Source: Pycnopodia helianthoides (lineage: Eukaryota > Echinodermata > Asteroidea > Forcipulatida > Asteriidae). From it: a stretch of DNA of 64,000 nucleotides. Numbering within the stretch: the first letter of the stretch is position 1; every line of letters starts with the position of its first letter. The stretch spans positions 2,180,001 through 2,244,000 of the forward strand of contig CM063260.1 of the NCBI GenBank assembly GCA_032158295.1. The letters run 5' to 3'. The notes beneath the pieces are model-generated. The model saw only the letters and a list, made by a program, of their open reading frames with translations, had not been told where the DNA came from and did no database searches. Both the position numbers and the translations under genes were made by a program. Below, piece after piece: positions 35,585-47,200 of the stretch.

Positions 35585-36081
35585 ATCCTAGCCCGTGAGG
35601 GCTCACGGGCTAGGATTGTGGGCGATAGCGGTGTGTGGACAATAACGGTGTGTGTGTGGGGCTGTGTACAGGCGCTGTGTGTGTGCATGGTGATGGGTTG
35701 ATGGCATTCGGGCGGCTGAGGTTTTAGTATCCTTGCTCTATGGGTTTAGCTAGAGTACTTGTCTACACAACCTTGATATCAAGGCTAACCGTCGGCCCAC
35801 CACCGGTTTTCCGTCGGCTGCCGCAAGCGGACCGACGGCGAGCTGGCGGACATTCGTGTCGGCGGTCCGCCGGTGGCAGCCACCGTCGGCCCGCTGGTGG
35901 TGCCGCCGGTGGACCGATGACGGACCGATCGCGGCTTGCGGACTGGGTGGTGCGTGTCGGACGGGACGGCTCCGAGTGGATCCGTGCGTCCGACGTAGAT
36001 GTCTACCCGGTGTTGCGGTCTGAGAAGTCCGGTGTGCTAAAAGTTCCGGTTGACGTTACCGGGCATTTCGGCACGCGGTAA

Positions 36082-36357
36082 TCACGTCGGTCCCAGATGT
36101 CCGGCGAGCCAAGCTTTCCGAATGACGTAGCTAGCCGGGCGTTTCAGCATGCTGTCGATGCGGGCGTGGGTTTCCCGTGCTGTGCATGCTGCCGCCGCGA
36201 ATAAATCTCCGAGACCTTTTTTTTGTTCTTCCGACCCAGAAGAACCTTCTCTGTAATTCCCGCTCCTCAAATACTCGATTAGGTGATTGCTTTTTTCACA
36301 ATACTGTCGTAGACGATTAACTCGTTCACCACTCGATTTACTTGTGGACGCCGCCAT
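36082..36357 (-). CDS. Small unknown protein encoded in the LTR element
   Basis: A 91-residue minus-strand frame begins MAASTSKSSGERVNRLRQYC with a good initiation context (GTCATGGCGG), on the same strand as the inferred retroelement. It is hydrophilic, contains an Ala-rich helix (DLFAAAACTARETHARIDSM) and has no repeat character, unlike the rest of the element. It could be a gag remnant or captured host exon. No family is recognised. Confidence 0.35.
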   Translation of the reverse strand: MAASTSKSSGERVNRLRQYCEKSNHLIEYLRSGNYREGSSGSEEQKKGLGDLFAAAACTARETHARIDSMLKRPASYVIRKAWLAGHLGPT

Positions 36358-37274
36358 GACAGTTACGACTACGAGCTCCAGCAAAACAGTCGACTCAGCC
36401 CGGCACTAAAATCGACTACTTTCGCTTGCTGTGCGCAGGTATGGCATGACGTAATACTACCGTATTTGGTAGTCCGGAGCGTTTAGCACACCGGACATCT
36501 GAGACCGCGACACCGGCGTGGGGCTGCTCTGGATAATGTGTGTATGGTGTGTGAATGCGTGTCGGACGGGACGGCTCCGAGTGGACCCGTGCGTCCGACG
36601 TAGATGTCTACCCAGGCGTGGGGCTGCTCTGAATAATGTGTGTCTGACTGTACTCACTTAGGCTGAGCCATACATCCCGGGCGCTTCTGTACGTGGGACT
36701 ATACAATTCCGGTTGGTACTGTACGCCCGGCAAAAGCGCCCCCACCGGCCAACCTGAACCCAATGGGTACCGCCGTGACCCTGTCAATCTACTCTGCTTA
36801 TGCGTGGGGGCAGAAGCTACATCAGAATTTACCCCGTCTAACTTGACCTCCCCACCTCTTGAGTAAGATGGCTCCGATGGGGAGCAAGGTAATCCCATTG
36901 ATTTAAGGAAAACACAGCTGGAAGCATGAGTCCCACTAACCAACCCATCGTTATGAAAGTACCTTCGTCCTGGCCTAGCCCTACGAGCATTTCCCCACGT
37001 CCAGCCAGGCCTGACAGTCCAAGAGAACCCCATAATATCTCTGGGGATAAAACTTCTCCCTTGTCCTCTGTTCCCTCGAAGGACAACAAAATTAATCATC
37101 AACAATGGAATGACCGTTGGCCCGGGGAGCCAGTCTGGCCTCCCCCCGCACCCGTCGTTCTCTCCGTGTGGAGAGTCTGGTGCCATACTTCCCCAGCCTC
37201 GTGAGTTGAGCTTCCAGAAAAACACAACATTTTACCTTTTCGCCGTTATCAAACTGTGCCGCCGCTGCCACCAA

Positions 37275-37538
37275 TGTAGCGTTGACCGGGGTTAGCGAAG
37301 AACACAACTTAAACAAGGGCAATTGGAGAACTCTGTCCGGTTTTTCTGGGGCTCAGGCGAGAGCTTTTTATTTCACGTCATACAAACAAAACTTTACATG
37401 ACAAAAGGACGAGTGACGCCTTTCTGGCAACGGGTTTCCCGAATGGCCAGCAGGGGGTGGCCGTGCCCGGAAGCGGTGGCTCCGCGGTGGAGTCGTGCTA
37501 GCGCCCCATATTGGGCACGGTCGCTACAATTCGCTACA
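37275..37538 (-). repeat. LTR (5' LTR in element orientation)
   Basis: Partner of 32911-33165. The core ends at 37528, and a further attcgctaca gives a second CGCTACA ending at 37538, right before the AAAT target copy. Primer-binding-site-like sequence adjoins its inner edge. Confidence 0.8.
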
Positions 37539-38246
37539 AAATACGCGCGAGACTTGCACAGTCATTGCATGAAATTTCTCATCGAACAATTCTGTGAATG
37601 ACATAAACCGTAATCCATTAGCAAGGACCAGCAAGAAGCGCCCAACAGCTCGAGGTAAAGGTTTGTATGTATATGCTGTCTGTTTTATTTCTTTGGGGTA
37701 AAGAAATAATTGTTGAAAATAAAGTGAATGAAAAAAGTTGATGAACTTCGTTTGCTAGTTATACACGTATGTGTGTACAGTATGAGTATGTCTGCCACCA
37801 GCCGCCAGGATCGACGGGACACAAACATGAAACCTACGTCTACTCAAATTCACAGTCACATGGTGAATGGACGAGACTGAATGCTCAGAGGGTTAATGAT
37901 TTACAGTCAGTCACTGAGTCAGTCGCACTTTGTTCAATGCTATAATTTTCGCTTTACATAAACATTTATAATTAATTACTGTGCCTTCTTCAAGTTCATG
38001 GCCTTAGGCTTAACAAAATTATGTGATTATGCCTATATTGAGTCATGACCAGATGACGCGAACGGGATTCATACTTTTTAAAAGTGATAGTGAGTTGATT
38101 ATACTAATTACTATAACTATAGTATAAGTGCAGATATGGACTTATGAAATGGTTTTAATATTAAAACTAAAAGCTTTTAAGCCGCTAGCCCCATAAATAT
38201 TCTATTTTTGCCAAAGGTGACAAGGTCGTTTGAGAGAAAAAACGCG

Positions 38247-41200
38247 ATGCAGTTTGACAGGCAAACCCCCAAGAGATACAGTGGCACTCCAAACAGGAAT
38301 AGAAACTTTAAGGTAATTATCTCACTGTATCTTATCGTGTGCATGAGTTACTTAAAAAAAGAAAAAAAAAAGATCATTTATTTGTTGATATGCCCATGTG
38401 TTTCACTCTTCTTGTTTTATTTAGCATTTTGAAGAGTACCTGTCATTGGGAGAAGTCTCAGATGGGTTGAAGAGAAAGCAACTGCTTCAAGGAGCAATAA
38501 GGATCAACCCGAGGAACTTTAAAGAATCTTATTTAGACTCTCAGGTAGGTACAGAAGCTTAAAGTAATCGTTCAAATTTCCACGTCTCCAAGCTAAAATT
38601 ATCAAAGAAAGACAACAGTCTTAGACAATTGAGATGTTTTTTTCTGCGTTCTCATGCCAGATTAAGACGTCTCTCCAACTAGTTGTGTCTAGTTTCCACA
38701 ATCAATGACCAAAATGTCACAGAGACCAGAATCACCAGATGCAGCAATTCGGACAGGCGTCTTTTTACTGGGATGAGAATTAGGGAAGACATCTGAAAAG
38801 CGGAAACGTGGAAGTCACTTTAAGCTTCCATTTTAACTTTTTTAATTCTCGTGTTTTGTTGGAATAATTGAACTATGATTGTTAATGTGATTTGTGACAG
38901 TGAAGGATGGAAGGATGTCATAGAAATAAAGCCTTAAGTTTATTGAACATCTCTGTTCCTTGCTTTTTCAGCATGGTGGAGCTGACATATTTCTTAACGG
39001 AGTATTGCTCGTAATCGTGCTTTGGAGGGGGATGTGGTCGTCGTTCAACTACTCCACAAGTCAACATGGAGGGTAAGACATGTTTAGGTCAAATAGTGGA
39101 AGAGATTTTCACTTTGTTATTTTTTCTTTTATTTTGCGCTCGGCCAGGAGCGTACAGTATTACAGGTGATTTTTTTTTGTAACACAAAAGTGTCAAACTG
39201 ACAAACCGACCGACCGCCCAACTTTCCGACTGACCTATCGACCGACAGACTGACCGACATACCCATTGACTCACTGCAAAATTTTCTCAATCTGATACTT
39301 TCTACTTTTATTATCTTCAAAATTCCAGGTAGTTTAACCTCTTCACTGCTACTTGTACTGTAGAAATTCTGACTGACCAGCTCAAAGTTTGAAAGAGAAC
39401 AAAAAATAAAAGGTTTTAAAAATATTTTTCCTTTTTTTTTCCTCAGCTCATGGAAGACGATTATCAGCGCTACAAGAAAATGAATCAGAAGAAGTCGAAA
39501 TCAAAATTGTCTACAGAGCCGAAGACGCAGATGGATGAAACCGAACTCGCAGAGCAACTCCAAGAGTTGGAAATAGACAGTCTCCATGGCAAGAGTGCAA
39601 TGAACCCCGATGAAACGGAAGCAGCTGAAATCAACAAAGAGGAACAGACGGAAGTTTCTGCAAAACATGACAAAGCAGACTGTTTGGTGATTAACAAAAG
39701 TGACGAATCAAAGAATCAAGCCTCTGGTGGACTCGATGCCAAGAGCCAAGATGAAGGAGGTAGTCTGAGGGAGGAAATTGACTCAGTAGTGAAGAGGCAC
39801 TTCCCGGAGGAGGGCGAGAAGAAACGGCTCAACGAGGAGAAGGAAGAAAATGAGATTCCCGAGAGGTTTTACCTGAAGCTTGCCAAGGTGGTTTACATCG
39901 TTGAGAAGAGGCATTCCAGAGCATGCGGCGGCCATTTGAAACCACCAGCTAATAAAGTGAGTCAACTTTCCCTCCAAAACATCTTAACTTTTATCTCCTA
40001 CTGTCTGACCATTCAATATCATCCACTGTGGTTTAGAATGATAGATAATCTATGCCAACCAGCAAAATGATATCATGTGGTGAATGCATCTACACAGTAC
40101 ACAGTCAACCCTCCTACTGTGTGACCATTCAATATCATCCACTATGGGTTTGAATGATAGATAATCTATGCAAGCCTGCAATATGATATCATGTGGTGAA
40201 TGCATTTGCACAGCACACAGTCAACCCTCCTACTGTCTGACCATTCAATATCATCCACTGTGTTTTTAAATGATAGATAAACTATGCCAGTCTACAATAT
40301 GATATCATGTGGTGAATGCATCTACACAGTACACAGTCAACCTTCATACTGCCTAACCATTCAATGTCATCCATAAAATGTGAAAAGAACCCAGTTATAC
40401 TTATCACCATTAGAAGGGGTTTGCCCCTGTGTTTCTGGCAGTGGCTGCCAAGCTCGCGGCAGCACCTTGTTAACACTTACAAGATGTTGCATTAATGGGT
40501 CTCATAGTTCATTAACTTCAAAAAAACTGTCCTCAACAAAGCGCTATAAAAAAATAGTTATTATTATTAAGAAGTCGAAAAGTTAAAACTTTCATAACTT
40601 TCATCTTCTCTTGTCTTGCAGAATGCTACAGACGCTCTGTTCTCCCCGTCTGATTCCCGTGTTCCAAGGATCTACATCCCACTGGTTGAATGCCAAGAGA
40701 TATTCTTGCAGCGGCCTGTTGATGTTGAGACAACTCTGTTCATCGCAAGGATAGAGGATTGGCCTAAGAATTCTCCATTTGCTCGAGGGTAAGGAATCTC
40801 GTCTTAGTTTCTTTGGAGACTGAATCATTATAAAGACTTTTGTCATCTCGTGAAGGCGCTCAAGTCTTGTCTCCTGGTCAAATTAAAATAACTAAACAGA
40901 GACTACAGGGACAAAATAGGCGAGCCCTCTTTAGTTAGATAACAAGCAGCATTGAGTATTGATAATGCACACAGGGAATATGACCAAGATGGTGGTGGCG
41001 GCATGGTGGAGGGTTATTTATAGGATGCTTCTTGAATCTCTAACACGATCCTCGGAGCTTAGAGGAAGTAGAATGTACGTCTTGGGCTCCTCTTATTTGT
41101 GGTTCCGAACTACCAGATAATAACGAAAATCATCATAACGCTCTTTTATAATGCGCCACATCTGTCAGAAATGACACTCCTGGCTCAAAATTATCAAATC

Positions 41201-44200
41201 AAGTGGAGAGTGTGAAGAATGATTTAATGAGACGAAGTAACCATAATATAACACCTTGAAAGGGATACAAGGTGAATTGGCGTATATTGCTGCCAGCCCA
41301 TGCCAGAAACACATGGCAAACCCGTTCTCTTTTCTATATTTTTGATAAGTGTACTGGGTTCTTTTATGTGCATTACACAACACACTGAACCTACAGTTTT
41401 ACGTCCCATCCGAATGACGAAGCAATAACGGATAAGTGCTTGTTTAAGGACCCAAGGGTCAAGACCGGGACTCGAACCCACACTCTGCTGATCATCAGAA
41501 ACACCAGAGCTTGAATAAGGTGCACTTGACCGCTCGGCCATGACACGCCGAGCAGTCGTTGGGTAGATTTATTATCCAAAAGACGACTGTTTTATAGGCA
41601 GATGAATATTATGTAACCAGTTATTTTTTATAAGCACAGGGTTGGGTGTTGATTCTGTCCGTCGTATTCTTCTTTTGACGAGGTTAATCATCCTCGTTCT
41701 TTTTTGCTCTTTATTTTCTCTTACAGCCACCTGCACCAGTATCTTGGGAAAGCTGGAGAAATCGAACCAGAAACAAAAAAGATGCTGATAGAGCATGGAG
41801 TAGAAGACTTGGATTTCTCAGATGAGGTGAGGTCTCCATGGGTGGTTATATTGGACTGATGGCAAGGTCCGTTATCAATCACATTGGTTCAAATCACCTG
41901 TGACCATAAAAAGTGACATAGTCTCACAGTCTTTTCAGTCAAAGAAGGTGATAATGGACCAAGTTAGCAGCGAGGTCCAACAATTCAGCCAATCCAATTT
42001 TGGGGTGGTCCAACATTAATTCAAGGTTATAATATTGACTGGCAATAATGCCCTCGTTTAATAAATTCATTATTGATCTTAACCCTCTAGAGACCATTCA
42101 TTAGGCATGTTTTTATTGTTGACTTTTTTTAATGTGTTTTTTTTTTCTTGTAAAAGTGTCCAAACAAAGTAAAACAAAACAGAAATTAGATTTTGTTCTA
42201 GAACCATAGACACTATGTTGACACGGGAAACACTGGACAATGTCAATTCGGGCCATGACCTTTTACTTTGACCTTTTTGGTTGTGTGGAAGTAGGTCAGA
42301 TATTCCAGCCGCTTCCGGCTGCTTTTGGCATTTTGTTACAAGCCATTTCCGGCCGCTATGGTCTCTAAAGGGTTAAGTACCAGAAGTAAATCAATCCCAA
42401 AGCTTGAACTACTTATGTAGAAGTCAGCAGATGCAATTTGATTTGCTCATATTTTGCTTTCATCCATTTTTTTCAGGTTATAGCGTGCCTTCCTAACCTT
42501 CCATGGACCATACCTGAAGATGAAATTGCAAGACGTCGCTCTTTCCGAGATGAGTGCGTCTTCACCATCGATCCAGCTACAGCAAGAGATATTGATGATG
42601 CTCTGTCCTGTGTTGATCTAGGAGATGGTGAGGCAAACTGTTATGGATAAATGTTACTTGACATCATCTTTACGGGCATTATTATTTATTTATTTATGCA
42701 AAACTTTTAGAATTTTCTTCTTTTTTTTTTACGCAAAACTTTTTGAAAATTTTGAAAATTTTGAAAATTTTGAAAATACCACATGTGACATACAGGATTT
42801 GTTTCAAATTCCTTGTACGATTGGTCGCCGCTCAACTACCCTTTTTAACTTAAATGCTTGAGTATTATTTTTCGTTATTTTTCGTAACCCCAATCCTGCA
42901 TTCACCTCACTACATTTTCTGACACTGTTGTTGGCTTTATCACCTTTGAGAAAGTTCTGATGAATACCCAGTTCAATAGAAACTCTTCCGTTTGTGTGGA
43001 TTGTAATCAATTATAGGGGTGTACGAAGTCGGAGTGCACATCGCCGATGTCAGTTTCTTCATTGACGAGGACAACGCACTGGACAAGGAGGCCGGATTGA
43101 GGGCTACCAGCGTCTACTTGGTACAAAAAGTGAGTAAAAGCTTTCTTCACGTCCGAAGAAACTTGGAGGGAGCACCTTGGAGTCGCCTCTTTAAATAAAA
43201 GATTGCTTTCAAATAACTTGTTTTTGTTTTTATATTTTTTTATCAGGTAATTCCCATGTTGCCACGGTTACTCTGTGAGCATCTTTGTAGCCTCAACCCC
43301 AACGAGGACAAGTTGACGTTTTCATTTCTGTGGCGACTCACAGAGAAAGGAGAGGTTAGTCAAGCTCGATTTCTGATTATCCTAAGATTCTGACTTTGGA
43401 CCTCTGTCTCCGAGAGGAAACCAGAAATATCCATTGAATAAAAATTATGAAAATCTGTTATTGATTTCAATGGTTTAGTCATATCAGATACATGTAGGGT
43501 CTCGGGTTCGATTCTTGCCAAAACATATATGACCACACAGCCAGAGATCGAAAGTGTTTGAGTTTTTTGGAGGGAGGAAAACTAGAGGGTCCAGAGAAAA
43601 ACCCTCGTGGCATGGGAGATAACCAACGCACAACTCCATTAACATATTGAAAGTTGCAGGAGTTGATGTCTTAGTCGAAACCAACCCAGTCAGAAATCTT
43701 GGTGTTATGTTTGACCCTGTGATGACCATGTCTGCGCAAGTGTCAAGCATAATCAAGACCGCCAACTTCTACCTCACTAACATTGGCAGGGCACACAGAC
43801 TGCTGACTGTCGATGCAACCAAACTGGCAGTGCACACATTGGTCACTTCAAGACTTGACTACTGCAACAGCCTTCTGATTGGAGTTAGTCAAAAACTCAA
43901 AAGGAGGCTAAATAACGTTCAGCGAACGGCTGCCAGACTCATCACAAACAAACGCAAGTTCGACTCTATCACCCCGGAACTAATCAAACTACACTGGCTC
44001 CCAATACAACAAAGGATCGACTTCAAGGTCATTACTCTCATGTTCAAGGCCCTTCATAAACAAGCCCCTGATTACATCATGGACATGCTGCAAGTCGGTG
44101 TCGGACGGAGACAACTTCGATCTACTAGCTCCTGTTCACCATACTTTGTTGTGCCAAGAACTAGTCACATCACCTTTGCAAATAGAGCCTTCTCAGTCTA

Positions 44201-47200
44201 TGGACCCAAACTCTGGAATAAACTTCCAAATCACATCAGGGACACAACATCCTTCAACAAATTTAAGACACTTCTGAAAGCCCTCTTGTTTCAGGAGGCT
44301 TACCATCAATAACTTATTTATTTCTTCTGTGCCTCAGCGCCTTTGAGCAAACCTTGATTTAGGCGCTTTATAAATTGTGTATGATTGATTGATTGATATT
44401 GCCCAAGCTGGAAATCGAACCAGGGCCACAGTGGTGAGAGGCAAGTACTTTACGCACTAACCACCCATGCCGATCGAAAAAAAAAAAAAAAACAATTCTG
44501 AATTTGATTTCAGTGGTTTAGACATCTGTGTTTTTATGTCAGATAAGGTATCGGGTTCAATTCCTTGACTGGATTTGGTCTTAGGTGTTTGTTTTTTTTC
44601 CTCTCTTTGTGTCCACACTTTTGTGATACTTGGAGTGCAGTGCTTCTAAGTCTGTCACACCCTTAACGTCTAAACTCAGTTGTTAATTTAGTCCCCACAG
44701 CGCTGATCTCATTATTTTGTTTATTTCATCCTCTCTGGGATTTATCTTGGACTAGATCTTGCATGAGTGGTGCGGCCGTTCAGTCATCCGCTCCTGCGTC
44801 AAGATGAGCTACGCCCACGCCCAAGGTATCATCTCGGAGCCTGAGAGAGTTTGGACTCAAGAAGAGATGCCGACAATCACAAACGGCTTCACCATCCCCG
44901 ACATCGCGAAGAGAGTTCTTAATCTGAATAAGGTACCTCTTTCTCATTAACCTTTTTTTGTTACTTTTGTTCTTTTTAAGGATTTCCATTTTTTTTACCT
45001 GCAAATGTTGCCAACAACATCGGGGTGCAATTTCGGGAAAAAAAGTAGCTAAGCGTAACAAAGTTATGCTTACCAGAATAAGGTTACCAGCCAAAATACA
45101 TTGTCTCATGTAGTATCTGTGACTGGTATCCTGCTTATTTTTGCTTAACAGAAATTTGTTAAGCACAATTTGCTGCTAAAGCAGCTCTATGAAATTGGGT
45201 AATGCCTTGGCTATCAGACTCGGACTTTACATTAAGTCTTTTTTTTTTTTCAACAAGTTCATATCGCCTTTGTTAGCGTTTACCTGAAGCATGAGTTTTA
45301 GAATGGCAAACCTATCTCGTTTAAAATAACCCGGATATACACACAAAGACAACGGGCGCTAAGATGCGACATTGAAGGTAATAAAATAGCACAGCTTTGT
45401 CAAAATCCGAAAGAGATGAGAAGTAGTCTTTAGAACTCTACAAAGAACTCTGGAAGTTGAATCACACTTGATGTTGAAGTTTCTCTGTTCTTACTTGTCG
45501 ATAGATTGCCCAGAATCTGAGGAAGCAGCGTTCTGATGGCGGTGCTTTACGCCTGGACCAGGTGAAGCTACTGTACACCCTGGATATAGAGAGTGGCTTA
45601 CCATCGGGGTACAACGTCTACCGTCAGAGAGAGAGTAACAAGTAAGGGGAATTCTTCTTAATCAGCTCTATGAAATTGGGCCTAGGTTTTGATCTTGCGA
45701 GATGAAAACTAATTGTTTACTCATTTTTCAAAACCTTCTAGCATTTCAAACAAAAACGTAGGGAAGTTTTCCACCATGACCATCTTTATACCAAAGTTAT
45801 GTGCAAATCTGTGGAAATATATATGTTCATGTATACCAATGTTGTGCACCCCCTTTAACTTGTGGGTTCCCCGCCCCCACCCCAATCGTCTTACCAATGT
45901 TGTGCACCCCTTGTGGATTCCTCACCCCCACCCCAATCGTCTTACCAATGTTGTGCACCCCCTTTAACTTGTGGGTTCCCCACCCCCACCCCAATTGTCT
46001 TACCAATGTTGTGCACCCCCTTAAACTTGTGGGTTCCCCCTTCTTCACCCTAATTGACAGATTGGTCGAAGAATACATGCTTCTTGCCAACATGGCCGCC
46101 GCTCACCGTATCTACAATGCCTACAAAGACACCGCCCTCTTGAGGCGGCATCCTCCACCCAAGACCAAGATGATCGATGACCTGGTCGCGATGTGTACAG
46201 AGATTGGACTGAAAGTGGACGGCAGCAGCTCCAAGTCTATCCAGGAATCGCTGAACCGTTACCTGGGTCCTGTGGGAGATACAGGGTCTTGGGGAAGGGG
46301 TCAGATCCTGACGGTGCTGTATTCGAAACCGATGCAGGTAAGAGGATGGGTAAAAAATTTTACTTTTTCAAAAATTTTAAGATCAAAGAGAGCACTTTTT
46401 TTTCTCAAACTCCTTCCCCTTAAAGTCAAACTTTAAAAAAATATATATATTTTTAAGTTAGTGGCCTGACAAGTCAATCCAGGCAGAGTCTTCTTCAAAG
46501 GCTTATTTCAGCCTTCAAGAAAGACTCTGCATAGGCTCGAAACGTCAGGCCACTAACTATTTTTAGGTGTTCGTGCAATACAAGCACGAACACCTCTTGT
46601 TTTTGTTCTGTTTTTTTTTTTTTTTTTTTTTTTTTTTCTTCTTCATCTTCTTCTTCCGTGGAACTCTTCTCGGCAACATAACTCAAGATTGAAACTGAAT
46701 TGAACCTTGAAACTCATCAGACAATTGAACCACAATATGAAGACGGCACAGTTTTCATTACGTCACGATGACGTCATCAGGTGTCAAATTACAAGGTTTT
46801 TAATGTTGAAAAGTGACCATTTGCTATGTGCTGTATTTCAATGAATTTAAAAGCTACGATGTTCATAATTGGGCATCTGATAGTTCAAGACTGGGGCAAC
46901 ATTTCAAAAGTTAACGTCAAAATCTTATGACCTTTAGTTCCGGTCGTACCGGAAGGTCAAAGTCTGCCTTTGTTTTTGTTTTCATTTTTCGGGCATAACT
47001 CAAGATTGAAACTGAATTGAACCTTAAAACTCATCAGGCAATTGTACCTTGATATGAAGACAACACATTTGTCATGACGTCACGATGACGTCATCGGGTG
47101 TTGAATTACAAGATTTTTAAAATTGAAAATTGACCATTTGCTTATTGCTGTAGTTTCGGCAATCTTTATACTACGATGTTCATAATTGGGCATCTTTTAG

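Larger units (their letters stand above)
32911..37538 (-). mobile_element. Non-autonomous LTR retroelement
   Basis: Two direct repeats starting TGTAGCGTTGACCGGGGTT and ending CGCTACA bound a GC-rich body. Orientation is inferred to be minus: just inside the 37.3-kb repeat the minus strand reads TTGGTGGCAGCGGCGG, a plausible primer-binding site, and just inside the 33.2-kb repeat it reads GGGCATAGGGGCAG, a polypurine-like tract next to TGTAGCG. AAAT (32907-32910 and 37539-37542) is a possible 4-bp target duplication. No gag, protease, reverse transcriptase or integrase is recognisable. The body is dominated by minisatellites. Confidence 0.8.
32282..37563. mobile_element. TIR element carrying a nested LTR retroelement
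   Basis: The ends gactgtgcaagtctcgcgc (32282-32300) and gcgcgagacttgcacagtc (37545-37563) are perfect 19-bp inverted copies. Comparison with copy 1, where the site reads ttcaccattgcatg (about 7427), shows the insertion at this point. Without the nested LTR element it would be about 0.65 kb and non-coding. The target duplication is unclear (perhaps cat). Confidence 0.75.

Noticed and set aside
33353..35701. Many frames of 70-200 codons on both strands
   Set aside because: Units of 48 and 60 bp keep all frames open. Composition is unit-repeat driven and no domain is visible.
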